64,000 bases of DNA from Raphanus sativus (lineage: Eukaryota > Streptophyta > Magnoliopsida > Brassicales > Brassicaceae): positions 27,552,227 through 27,616,226 of the forward strand of contig NC_079514.1 in NCBI RefSeq assembly GCF_000801105.2, given 5' to 3'. How positions within the stretch are numbered: the first letter of the stretch is position 1; the number at the start of each line of letters is the position of its first letter. The notes beneath the pieces are model-generated. The model worked only from the letters and a program-made list of their open reading frames with translations, was not told the DNA's origin and did not search any database. This document shows positions 1-9,948 of this stretch, piece after piece. The translations under genes were made by a program, and so were the position numbers.

Positions 1-835
1 AAATCCTTCGAACAAACGCAGGTCTCTACGAACCTGAACCTAATGTCTTAAAATCCTTCGAACAAATCAGGTCTCAATGAACCTGAACCTAAGGTCTTAA
101 AATTCTTCGAACAAATTCAGGTCTCAATGAACCTGAACCTAAGGTCTTAAAACCCTTCAAACAAATTCAGGTCTCCGTAAACCTGAACCTAAGGTCTTAA
201 AACCTTTCGAATAAATTCAGGTCTCCGTGAACCTGAACCTAAGGTCTTAAAACCCTTCGAATAAATTCAGGTCTCCGTGAACATGAGCCTAAGGTCTTAA
301 AACCCATCGAACAAATTCAGGTCTCCGTGAACCTGAACCTAAGGTCTTAAAACCCTTCAAACAAATTCAGGTCTCCGTGAACCTGAACCTAAGGTCTTAA
401 AACCCTTCAAATAAATTCAGGTCTCCGTGAACCTGAACCTAAGGTCTTAAAACCCTTCGAATAAATTCAGGTCTCCGTGAACCTGAACCTAAGATCTTAA
501 AACCCTTCGAACAAATTCAGGTCTCCGTCAACCTGAACCTAAGGTCTTAAAATCCTCTGTAATCTCGAAGGTCTTAAAATCCTTCCAACAAACTCAGGTC
601 TCCACGAACCTGGACCTAAGGTCTTAAAATCCTTAGTAACCTCGAAGGTCTTAAAATCCTTCAGACGAAACCAAACTTCGACAAACCTAAATCTAAGGTC
701 TTAAAAATCCTTAGAAACCACTAAAGGTCTTAAAATCCTTATCAAATCCCAAAAGGTCTTAAAATCCTTATCAAATCTCAAAAGGTCTTAAAATCCTTAT
801 CAAATCTCAAAAGGTCTTAAAATCCTAAGCAAACT
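1..835. repeat. 50-bp tandem array with a 29-bp derivative
   Basis: About eleven copies of a 50-bp unit fill 1-550; the phrase AAGGTCTTAA recurs at 91, 141, 191, 241 and 291. The array then degenerates, and at about 726-835 becomes a 29-bp unit that keeps GGTCTTAAAATCC and loses the rest. It lies upstream of a polypurine tract and LTR in the same orientation, the position of the variable 3' region of Tat/Ogre Gypsy elements, which is known to hold tandem repeats. Assignment to that element is inferred because pol lies outside the window. Confidence 0.85.
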
Positions 836-1301
836 TCAATGGGTCTTAAAATCCCACACACGAATTCAGGTTCCCATGAACCCCCTCCTAAGGTCTTCAG
901 GGTAGCTCAGGTTCCTAAAAACCCGGAGCTAATCTCAATATTTCAGGAACTCCTTCTAAGAATCCTCGTAATCGAATACACTCGAAATCTTCGAGACCTG
1001 ATAAGTCATTGGACATTGTATCTAATAATCACGATACATGTCCTAATCGAAACTTCCACTTGACAAAAGTCAATCTCATCCAAGAAACGATCAAACCAAG
1101 TCAAATGACTTAATACGAAAAACAAAAACGAAATTTGAATAAAACGGTTTAAAAGCCTCCTGAGGCTAACGAGGGTTCAGAAGACCCTAAAACAAGTCAA
1201 GGTTTAAAAGCCTCCTCAGGCTATAAGTCTGAAACGTAAACAAAGCCCATTGGGCAAAAGTCATGAAAAGCAACATTACAATTCAAAAAGAGCCGCAGCT
1301 C

Positions 1302-1604
1302 TTAGACATCATTACCACGGGAGCTCATCCCGACATCCTTGTCTCCCTCAACTGGATCACTTTCTTTGGCTGGATCTCCCTCATCTGCCTCCTTGTCATC
1401 GCCCATCTGGGACGTCTCGACTGGAGCTGAATCAGGGCCCACCAAACCCAAGTTAGAACCATACTCTCCGTAAAAGGATAGATTAAACATGTTAATCTCG
1501 AAAGTACCTGAACTCTCTGAGAATTGAGGAATGGAAAGCTTGCTGGCCGAGAAGTCGGATACTTGCGCCTTTTCATACGCAATCGTAGCCATCAGATTAA
1601 GCAA
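1302..1604 (-). CDS. Antisense ORF in 3' region of Tat-like retrotransposon (partial)
   Basis: An open frame of 100 codons runs opposite to the LTR element that ends at 2280. The product begins MLNLMATIAYEKAQ and turns acidic (GDDKEADEGDPAKESD). It has no domain I recognise. Its place, between the presumed end of pol and the 3' LTR on the antisense strand, matches the extra antisense ORFs known in Tat-lineage Gypsy elements. The antisense gene at 51944-53771 of the complete Tat-like element in this window also ends with an acidic tail. It is probably the last exon of such a gene; an accidental ORF is the alternative. The DNA around it (836-1301) holds no other gene I can see, only short repeated phrases such as AAAAGCCTCCT. 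Confidence 0.4.
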   Translation of the reverse strand: MLNLMATIAYEKAQVSDFSASKLSIPQFSESSGTFEINMFNLSFYGEYGSNLGLVGPDSAPVETSQMGDDKEADEGDPAKESDPVEGDKDVGMSSRGNDV

Positions 1605-1703
1605 AAGAAATATTCAATAAAGATAACTGTTGCTCGAGATCTCAACAAAAAGATTGATGCTCGGCGGCTAGGTCTAGCTTCCGAGATAAGGAATCTTATC
1701 TCG

Positions 1704-2280
1704 AAAGCTGGGGGCAACTGTTGCGCCCAAATATGACCCCCTAGCTAGTGATATACAATAAGAAATGATAACGGACCGCGAAAGGCCCATCATGAATTCA
1801 ATCTTCAAAAACAGCTAAGTCAGATCCGGAGGCTGTGAGCTGGAGATGTTCATCAGAGAGGTCAAGGAAAAGAGGTAGCTCGTTGACAAGTAAACAGGCG
1901 CAGGACCCGGTCAAAGAGGTAGCTCGTGGACAAATAAATAGGCGCAGGACCCGGTCATAGGGGAGCTGTTACAAATTCCTCAAATCACGGAGGGGATCTC
2001 GGGAACCTGTTGGTAGCAACCAACGGAGCCTGAGGCTATTTAAAGAGAAAATCAATCCTTATTCATGGGGATGATGATTGACATCATCTTTTAAACATTT
2101 TGCTATCTTTGTAATCATCAAGAGAAACATCTTTTGTAACCATTCTTTTACCACATTATCAATACAAATCATCATTCATTCTACAAGTTCTTACGGGATT
2201 CAGCCCACGATTATCTTTCCCTAATCCTTTCCTAAACTATAACCTGACCTAAAATCAGGAGGTGAGTTTAATCCCTCACA
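1704..2280 (+). mobile_element. PPT and 3' LTR (or solo LTR) of a plus-strand Tat-like Gypsy element
   Basis: A purine-rich tract, AAAGCTGGGGGCAAC (1704-1718), is directly followed by an LTR start, TGTTGCGCCCAAATATGACC. The LTR runs from 1719 to CCCTCACA at 2280 (562 bp, TG...CA). The PPT closely resembles the one before the Tat-like LTR at 53988 (AGCTGGGGGGCTAAC). No primer-binding site follows; instead 2281 continues abruptly into LTR A. The element therefore inserted into LTR A, and the next five bases (GAAAC) should be half of its target duplication. Confidence 0.75.
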
Positions 2281-4658
2281 GAAACCAAGTATTTGCCATA
2301 CTTTCCATAAATGGCACCATGTTGACCCATTCTAGGAAAATGATCATATCTCCTAATATCAGTGGTGATTTCTTCTCATTCTTAGCTAGTTGGAAAGCTA
2401 AGAGATTCTTCTTGAATTCTATGATTTGGCTTGGGTCAGAACGCTTCGTCGTTGGGCTTGAAATATCTTCTAGACTCGGATACTCGCAGATGGATGGGCT
2501 GGAAAACCTCCTGTTTGTAAAATTCATATCTTCCTGGTCTGAGTAGCTTTGGGGATGCTTCCAATTGGACTTGTCTCCTTGTGAAGTGTAGAACGCATGA
2601 AAATTGGTCTCGTGTCTAAATTCCTCCGGGTTGGTGAGATACATCGTCTTGACTGAACACATATCCTGGTTGGTCCGGTTTGGAAAGACTTCTTCTTCTT
2701 TTGGAAAGGCTTCCTGTTTAAGAAGGACTTCGTCTTCTTCTGGAAAGGCTTCCTGTTTAGGACGGACTTCTTCTCTATCTGGAAGGGCTTCCTGAGCTTC
2801 TGGTTCAGCTACTGATTTGATGACCACATCATTCCTTCCCTCTTGTAAAGGTTTTGGCCTCAAAACTGGATAACCTGATACACCACAATAGAGCAAGTCA
2901 GGTTTCATTCTCTTTTGGGAGTTTAGAACCTTACCTTGATACAATTTTTGTTTGGTGATGCATGGTGCATTTGGTGGCTCTTCTTTGAAAAAGTGTGAAA
3001 GGATCACGCCTCTGCTTGGCTTATGGCCATTGGATCTCTTCTGAGGTGGATGGATCTTCAAGGTTTCCTTGGCCACGTTTCTGGTCTCTCTTGGAGTTGA
3101 TTCTCCTAGCAACAAAAGAGTATCCGGTGGGATTTCTTTGAAGCTTTCTTTTTTGCAACCTGAAATAATCTCAACCTTTTGGACAAGAAGCAAGTACATT
3201 ATATCTGTGTTTGGACACTTATAAACAAAATGTGAAATTTCCAGACTTACTTTGATAGCTTCCACAAGCTGAAGAATTATTTTCTTCTTTGGACTGCTTG
3301 TGTTGGTTTGTTGCCTTCTTTGCAACTTTTGATCTTGGTTTAGATGATCTTCTATTTTAAGTATTCCTGGATCAAAACTTTTTGGCAAAGACAAGTGCAT
3401 CACACAAGAATTTTGAACCAATAAATTAGATTGAATAAAACTATCACTAATTTTAGATAAATCAGTTTTCTTTTCTAGTGATATTTCTTTCAATGATTTC
3501 TTAGTTGGACAAGCTACAGCAAAGTGTCCTCTTTTATGACATCTATAACATGTCTTATCCTTGAGAATATTATAGTTAGGGGACTTACCTTGATTGGCTG
3601 TTCCTGGTCGTCCTTGTGAAGCTTCATAGATTGGAGTTTTAGCTATCACTTCATTGGGTTGCTTTCCAATTATCTGTTTTTGCTCTGCTTTCTTCTTGGG
3701 TACTTGCATAATTTTCTTTGCTCCTGGACATGTACCTTGTACCTTTGGAGCTTGCAGTGAACTCTGGTATGAACCCTTCTCTTGCTGGTTAATCTTCTTC
3801 TTCACAGCTTTAGGTTTCTTTGGTTTAAGTTTCACAGCTTCCTTAGCCTTGCTCCTGCTGGTAGATGGGTCGCACATAATATCCCTCGGCTTGGGATCAC
3901 AAGTCTTCTTGGGTTTAGCCTTTGGGGTTGACCTGACTGCCATGATCAATCTCTCTGGCTCGGCATAATTCTCTTCTTCTGCTTCTTGGATGAACTCAGC
4001 ATCTTCTACAAAATCCTTATGTAGAAATTCCTTCATCTCTTCCCAAGAGTACTCTGGTAGCTCAAGCTCAAACCGTACACAACTGTCTTGTTCCCAATGC
4101 ACATAAGCATTCTTGATCAAAGTTGCTTCAGCATACAGTGTCTTCTTCTTCTCTGGAATATTGTGGGCTTGAAACCAATCCTCCATATCTTTCTCCCATC
4201 TGAAGTAGTCTTCTGGCCCTTGGTTATAGCCTGGATATGTGATGTATCTTGGCTCATACTCATCATCATCATCTCTTCCAGCCTCACTTAAGACTTCATT
4301 CTCTTCAGCAGAATCTGGATGGCTTTCCGGCTCATCTCCATAACTTACTTCAGAGTAGTCTAAACTGACTTGAGCATCAGTTTCAACTTGGTGTTCATCC
4401 TCCTGATCAGAATAAGGTAGCTCACACCATGGTATTTCTTTGGAACGAGACTCCTCTTCATTCTCTTCTTCATGATCAGAGTATGGTATTTCACACGATG
4501 GCCTCTCTTCAACATAAGACTCCTCATGCTCTGAGTTATAATCAAAGCCATCTTCTTGATAAACCTTTTCTGACTTAGCCTCTTCATTGAAACAATCTTC
4601 TGTTTCTACTCCATGAATCTCCTCTTCATGCTGGCTGTGTTCTTCTAGGCTGATCTCG
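2276..4658 (-). CDS. Gag of non-autonomous Gypsy element A (C-terminal part)
   Basis: This is the capsid polyprotein of an LTR retrotransposon, expected to package its RNA. The frame stays open from the gap edge at 4658 to a stop at 2276, about 794 codons. The region after the gap is very acidic, followed by a retrotransposon Gag core (YFRWEKDMEDWF, then WEEMKEFLHKDF), Lys/Pro-rich linkers and a CCHC zinc knuckle CYRCHKRGHFAVAC at about 3510-3551. The frame then crosses the polypurine tract (EGRND) and continues into the 3' LTR, so about 185 residues are LTR-encoded. Its stop is supplied by the Tat-like LTR inserted at 2280; in the uninterrupted LTR copy the frame continues to 10592. No protease, reverse transcriptase or integrase is seen before the polypurine tract, as in TR-GAG elements. 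The N-terminus is at 8992-9251. Confidence 0.75.
2281..2831 (-). mobile_element. Truncated 3' LTR of element A
   Basis: Reading the minus strand, the LTR starts TGATGTGGTCATC at 2831, directly after a polypurine stretch AAGAGGGAAGGAA. It matches the complete copy at 9949-11235 almost base for base over about 550 bp until 2281, where the plus-strand Tat-like LTR cuts it. The remaining roughly 730 bp of this LTR must lie upstream of the window if the element is otherwise whole. Confidence 0.85.
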
Positions 4659-4758
4659 NNNNNNNNNNNNNNNNNNNNNNNNNNNNNNNNNNNNNNNNNN
4701 NNNNNNNNNNNNNNNNNNNNNNNNNNNNNNNNNNNNNNNNNNNNNNNNNNNNNNNNNN
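4659..4758. other. Assembly gap, 100 N
   Basis: A run of exactly 100 N, a usual placeholder for unknown length. It interrupts the acidic N-terminal part of Gag A. Confidence 0.99.
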
Positions 4759-5611
4759 GACCACCAAATCAACAAGCCGGTTCAAACCAATGAACTAGCT
4801 AAAGAACTCTCTCTCACTCAGAGAAAAGAAGAACAAAGATAAACTCTAAAATGATCTGATTTTATTCATAGATGAGACTACATATTTATTACTTGTAGTC
4901 AAAGAGAAACATAAAGAAATTGTGGAAAACAATGCATAGAAAAAGACAACATTGACTAGAAAATTATTAATGAGTCAAATTTGTGGAATTTGATGAAGAC
5001 TGGTCAAGGTTGGTGAAATTGAGGCAGACTGGTCAAACTGAATCTTCACACACTGTCCAGGTTCATTCTGGTCGTGCTGGTCCACGGTGGGAATGATCGG
5101 GACGCACGCCGGACGATCCACACAGCCCGAATTCGCGAGAACTGAAGATCACCTGATTTGTAAATTGCATAACTTCCACATCTGAACTCCGTTTGATCTG
5201 ATTCTTCTTCGAGGAGTTCTGTAATTGAGTTGAGCACATTCTCCAAGTGATTTCATGCGTAGAATCCTCGTGGTTTGGAAGATATGAGTCAAACAATGAA
5301 CATATATCATTACTGCTTCCCATGACCAAACCATGCATGTCTGTTTTGCCCAGTGTGCTATCCAAGGGTGCATCAAAACCAGCTCCTTCTTCAGTGTCAC
5401 TTAGCTCATCCAGCTCCATAGTAGTGTCACTTATCTCACTCAGCTCATTCAGCTCCAAAGTAGTGTCACGATCTGATGGAAAAATCTCGGTTGGATCAAG
5501 CTGGTCGACATGATCCCCATGTTGGGCCGTGTCCATGAACCAAAAAGGACGGTGTTTGATTTTGGTTCTATCACTTAGGTTCCTCATACCCGTATCTCCA
5601 TTAAAGCACAA
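4759..5611 (-). mobile_element. LTR-like block with an embedded ORF
   Basis: Just after the gap the sequence resembles the transcript-end region of an LTR in minus orientation (CTCTCTC-rich start, AT-rich stretch), laid out like LTR A but different in sequence. A 182-codon ORF lies at 5063-5611 (-). It starts MCFNGDTGMRN, contains repeated acidic phrases (TTLELNELSE, TTMELDELSD) and ends SGVRPDHSHRGPARPE. I do not recognise a domain. Neither LTR end is defined, so the boundaries are approximate. 5612-5977 holds no feature I can name. Confidence 0.35.
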
Positions 5612-5977
5612 GTAGCTCGTGTAGTAACCCGTGATAGATTCAACATTCCACCTTTATAACTAATATACATCCCCTATGAAATCCATGAAACAACATCCTT
5701 TCTCATCTACCCTATGCATCTTCGTCACCCAAAACAGTCTTCCGGTTCTTGAAATGAAGTGTGTATGGTTGTACTATGGCTTTAACAGCTTTATAACTTT
5801 AGACTCATAAGACTATGAGTTGTTCTAATGGGGTATGGACAGTTTCTCTCTTCGTCAATACTGATCCCGAAGAACATGCTTGGGTTACACTACTAGACTT
5901 AGGTGCACACTAATTTAACTTATCAAATTTGTAATACAAGACGATACACATAAAAACATACCCGAGATCGGCTCAAC

Positions 5978-7189
5978 TCAGTCATGATCCCCAACAACAC
6001 AGACCCTTGACCCTGGTGCTTGTCTCTTGAGTGGTGGTAATATTTCATCTGCTACCCTTGCCGTTTGAACTCTACAATGCTTTGCTATATGACCTTGACG
6101 TCAGCAGCGAAAACATTTGGTATTTGGTTGATGTCGAAACGGGCAATTCTTCTTAAGATGTCCCAGTTGCTTGCACCGGAAACACACATCATGCCAACAC
6201 TCCTCTAGGTGCTTCTTTCCACATCTTTCACACAACTGTTTAAGTGGAACTGCGGGTGTTGCACTTAAGTTTTCCCAAGTCCTTTTCACTGTTGTGGTAT
6301 GCACATTCTTGGCTTGTTTACGCTCTTCTTCCAGTCCAATCTCTTGCTCGGCAGCCTTTTCTATCAACTCATTGATGTCTTGATACTCCCTCACATTACA
6401 ACGGTTCCTGAGCTCAATCCTCATCCCTTTCAGAAAACGCCGAATCAGCTCGCGCTCTCCTAAGTAGCGGCCCGCAAATCTTCTCAAACGATTGAAGTTT
6501 TCCCTGTACTCCCTCACATTTCTTGTTCCTTGGTGAATGTCCTGGAATTCACCTTCCATATGATCCATGGCCTCCCGTGGAAAATACTTTTTGTTGAAAG
6601 CCTCTAAGAAATCTGCCCAAGTTAGTTCATAGCGTCCTTGCACTGCATCCACGACTCCCTCCCACCAAACTAATGCGTCGTCCTTTAGTTAATTGACAGC
6701 CAAATCTTTGCGGAACTCGAGCGGGCATCTGGCTGCGTTAAAATTTCTCTCCAACTTCTTTCTCCAATTATCTGCAGTTATAGCATCTGATTTTCCACTA
6801 AAGAGTTCTATTTGCATGTCTCTCATATACCGCATCATGTCCCAATACGAGGGTCCTACTCCTTGTACTCGCACATGTAGTGGTGAAGATGGATGGTTCA
6901 CGGTGTTTTCCTTTGCTGGTTGTGCGGCGCAAACTCCTATTGGACCACCATTCCCATGCCTTTGTCCTTGGTAGATCTCTCGGTACATCTGTAACTCCTC
7001 CAAAACTGCAACATCCACAACAACTTGACCTTTGTTCGGAACCCCTCTTGGTGTGTCCCTCAACTCTATCTCTACTTCAGTACAACTTCCATTCAAACTT
7101 GTAGCACGAGATTCGGCTCTAGTAGCATGCCGAGCTGCTCTTTGGGCGGTGGTCATTGTTGAGATAACCTTGGCAATCTTTGGTGGCAT
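5978..7189 (-). pseudogene. Chromovirus-like Gypsy gag pseudogene
   Basis: The frame starts MPPKIAKVISTMT at 7189, about 210 bp inside the primer-binding site at 7400-7411. It encodes a Gag core (DNWRKKLERNF, then LKDDALVWWEG, FLEAFNKKYFP) and three zinc knuckles: CERCGKKHLEEC, CFRCKQLGHLKKNC and a broken third. Two in-frame stops kill it. A TAA near 6689 lies just before LKDDALVWW. A TGA near 6098 falls inside the third knuckle, between CFRC and QGHIAKHC, where CGA (Arg) is the likely original. The frame ends at 5978. No protease or pol follows, so the element is truncated right after gag. The Gag type and iMet primer site fit a Tekay/Del-like chromovirus; that lineage call is inferred. Confidence 0.75.
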
Positions 7190-7399
7190 CCTGATACAAT
7201 GAATGGTGCGTCAGTTTCTGATTGCAAAAGAGTTCACTAATCTCGTCGAGTAAGCGAGGAGCTTCGGTCTGAATGGTGCCTTAATTAATCTTTGAAAATC
7301 TTCCTTTCGTAAAAGTTTGAAAATACTTTGAAACCCGGATATAAAATACTCTTGATCTACACCTACCCGCCCGGGACAGCACCGGCGGGTTTAACCCCC

Positions 7400-7411
7400 G
7401 CTCTGATACCA
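7400..7411 (-). other. Primer-binding site (initiator-Met tRNA type)
   Basis: The minus strand reads TGGTATCAGAGC two bases after the LTR end, the standard plant initiator-Met tRNA primer site. It starts the internal region that leads to the gag pseudogene. Confidence 0.85.
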
Positions 7412-7413
7412 AT

Positions 7414-8814
7414 TGTAACATCCATATCCCGAGGATCTTTCTTAAAACCATGAACACAACACTTTTCGTCTAACAACTTTTATTGGAACACAAATTGTCT
7501 TACATAAAATCAAACTCAACTTAAAGATTGAAATATCCAACAAAAACTTGAAAGAAAACCCGAATATAAAGTTTTGGAAAGGTAAAGAAAGCTCAAAACG
7601 ATAGCACCATACCGACTCCTGCTCCTGCTCCTCTTTGATCATACCTACAAGAAGGAGGGGTGAGTAATTGGGATTACTCAGTGAGGGTAAGTTCTAGGAA
7701 CCTACAAACTCAACTCAGATCACATAACACATGAAGCACAAGTCATAAGTTAATATCACCTAACAAGCATCTAACAATATTCCCTAGACTCTCTAATCCA
7801 TGAGTGCTCAATCCATCCGCCCGGACACCCCATGGTCTTCCATGACTTCAACATTTCCCGCCCAAACGGCACTCGCCAAACCGGCACTCTATACTAGCAC
7901 TTGCCAAACCGGCACTCGCCAAACCGGCACTCGCCAAACCGGCACTCGCCAAACCGACACTCGCCAAACCGGCATTCGCCAAACCGGCACTCGTTCACAT
8001 TACTACACAAGCTCAAGGATCGCAACAACATTTCATTCACATGTCTTTCATTCTTATCACAACATTTTCAGTTTTATCACACATCTCATTCATTCTCAAC
8101 ACTCAACCGGTTTACTCTTTAATAACCTATCAGTTTCTAGGTTCTTTCGCCACAATCACAATCATCATACTTTCTTCACATCAACAAAACTCAACAGCTA
8201 GATCTAGGTCAACATTAACAGAGGACTAAGCCCGAGGTATTATACAACATGAGAAGAGGTCACATCCGGGTCCTCACCTTAGCCTTTCTCGACGTCGCAG
8301 ATCCAGATCTAGAAGAAGTACACAGTCACACAACCACAGATCTGTACTCTCATACTCAAAATAATATGGGGAACGAGATTAATATCATATCTATCACACC
8401 CCGTGCCAAATCTATAAGAGGGAGAAGAGGACATGTAGATCTAAGGCTTACCGGATAGATTTGAAAAGTGTGAGATCTGGGTCTGAAGAATTCCAAAAAC
8501 GCCGACCTGGTCTGCTCACAACCACCACCACCACCAGTTCCGATCGCCGGCGAGGAAAGAGAGAAAGAGAAGAGAGATCAAGGAGAGAGAGAAGAGAGGC
8601 GGCGGCTGGGAGAGAGAGAGGTGTGACGGCTAGGGTTTTCGGTCTCCGGGAAATCTCTGCAGAGCTCCGCTACCAGTTTCTGGATAGGAGAAAGGGAGGA
8701 GGAGGCAGCTCTATTTATAAGAAACTGTAGGAACCCTAGGTCTCATTGGCTATTGGGTCGTAGAGAGGCCCGTTATCCTTAAAAAAAAATTGGGCCAGGA
8801 ACTGGAATGTTACA
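7414..8814 (-). mobile_element. Complete 1.4-kb LTR flanked by a PPT and a PBS
   Basis: The 1401-bp LTR has matching inverted termini, TGTAACAT and ATGTTACA. On the minus strand its downstream side touches a primer-binding site (7400-7411), as for a 5' LTR. Its upstream side touches a polypurine tract AAGTGGGGGAGAT (8815-8827), as for a 3' LTR. It contains a 15-bp minisatellite, an (ACC)n run near 8520 and a GA-rich stretch at about 8555-8622. It therefore sits between two internal regions. Confidence 0.8.
7861..7994. repeat. 15-bp minisatellite inside LTR
   Basis: About seven to eight tandem copies of GCCAAACCGGCACTC with a few substitutions. It has no spacers and no conserved coding role; the apparent RQTGT peptide repeat is a by-product of a period divisible by three. 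Confidence 0.9.
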
Positions 8815-8891
8815 ATCTCCCCCACTTAATGGAATTCGTCCCCGAATTCCGCGTGTCGAAACCCCAATTCCTAACATCCCATACCCAAGTG
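8815..8891 (-). mobile_element. PPT and last internal bases of a second Gypsy copy
   Basis: The minus strand reads into AAGTGGGGGAGAT and then the LTR. The preceding 64 bases up to the gap should be the 3' end of an element interior. The frame there reads EFGDEFH then stop, reminiscent of chromovirus pol C-termini, but is too short to classify. Confidence 0.55.
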
Positions 8892-8991
8892 NNNNNNNNN
8901 NNNNNNNNNNNNNNNNNNNNNNNNNNNNNNNNNNNNNNNNNNNNNNNNNNNNNNNNNNNNNNNNNNNNNNNNNNNNNNNNNNNNNNNNNNN
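8892..8991. other. Assembly gap, 100 N
   Basis: A run of exactly 100 N. Open frames drawn across it are artefacts. Confidence 0.99.
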
Positions 8992-9251
8992 GATCCAGTC
9001 TCCTCTTGATACAACTCGCCTTCATGGTTATCTCTCTGGTCAGCTTCTTCTCTAGACCAGTCTACGGAGCTGGTGTTGTCTTGATAATGGTCTGGTGGTT
9101 CTGGTTCAAGCTCTCCACCATCTGGATCATCATCATAATCAGTGTTGGAACAATCATCTGTCCACTGATCTTCTTCATAACCACTCTCTTCATCAGAGAA
9201 CAATTGTTCTTGTTGCTCCCAATCACAATCACTTTGTTCTTCATCTCCCAT
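8992..9251 (-). CDS. Gag of element A (N-terminal part)
   Basis: The most likely start is the ATG at 9251 (MGDEEQSDCDWEQQEQ), although the frame is open to another Met at 9302. The 86 residues before the gap are extremely acidic (DEESGYEEDQW, NTDYDDDPDGG), like the sequence on the other side of the first gap. It lies downstream of the primer-binding site at 9935-9946 and of LTR A, so it is read as the N-terminus of the same Gag. The link crosses two gaps and about 4 kb of foreign sequence and is therefore inferred. Confidence 0.6.
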
Positions 9252-9948
9252 GGTTCCTGATATAACACACAACTCGTGGGTTAAATGTTCTAATGGGTTC
9301 AAGAGTCAAAGACAAGTGAAACAATAATAACAATGGCTAAACTATATGCTTGGACAGAAATTAAGTAAAATAAATATGATGCAATATTCTTTTCCATTTT
9401 TTTAATGCAAGCAATATGGTATGCACGAAATATATAAACAAAAAAAAAACAAGAAATTTAACTTTTTATTTTGGTTTTCAAATTTATAGAAACAAAGAAA
9501 TTTTTTATGCAAGCAAACCGAAAAAGGAAACTAGGGAATAAACTAAATGCAAAATTTTAAATATGGCAATGGGAGCTGGGGGAATGAATGCAAACAACTA
9601 TGCTGATATTTCAAAAGAATTTCGTGGATCAAAACCACTTAATTCCTTCTCAAGAACAGCAAGAACACAAATCAGCAACAATGGCAGAAATAAACAAAAT
9701 TCAAGCAAATAACAATTTTTTTATGGGTTTTATGAATAATAAACTGAATCAAAACAGCAACTAGAACATAAAGAAACTTTTTATGGTTTTCAATTTTCTG
9801 GAAATCAAATAACAAGAACAGAAATAAAGCAACAACGATTTTTATGATTTTTTTTTAATTTAATAAGAACACAAAAGCAAATAAAATGAAAAACGAATTG
9901 GATAGATAAAACCTGATGGATAGGAGCTTTTGAAGCTCTGATACCAGA
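9252..9948 (-). other. Leader and primer-binding site of element A
   Basis: The minus-strand PBS TGGTATCAGAGC is at 9935-9946, two bases inside the LTR end. The following 680 bp are A/T-rich, without ORFs, and form the untranslated leader to the gag start at 9251. Confidence 0.75.

Noticed and set aside
7861..7994. Regular short repeats that resemble a CRISPR array
   Set aside because: The 15-bp units are directly adjacent with no spacers and lie in a plant LTR; it is a minisatellite.
8790..9302. Long ORFs on both strands spanning 8892-8991
   Set aside because: They are drawn through 100 N and cannot be read as proteins; only the part from 8992 on the minus strand is kept.
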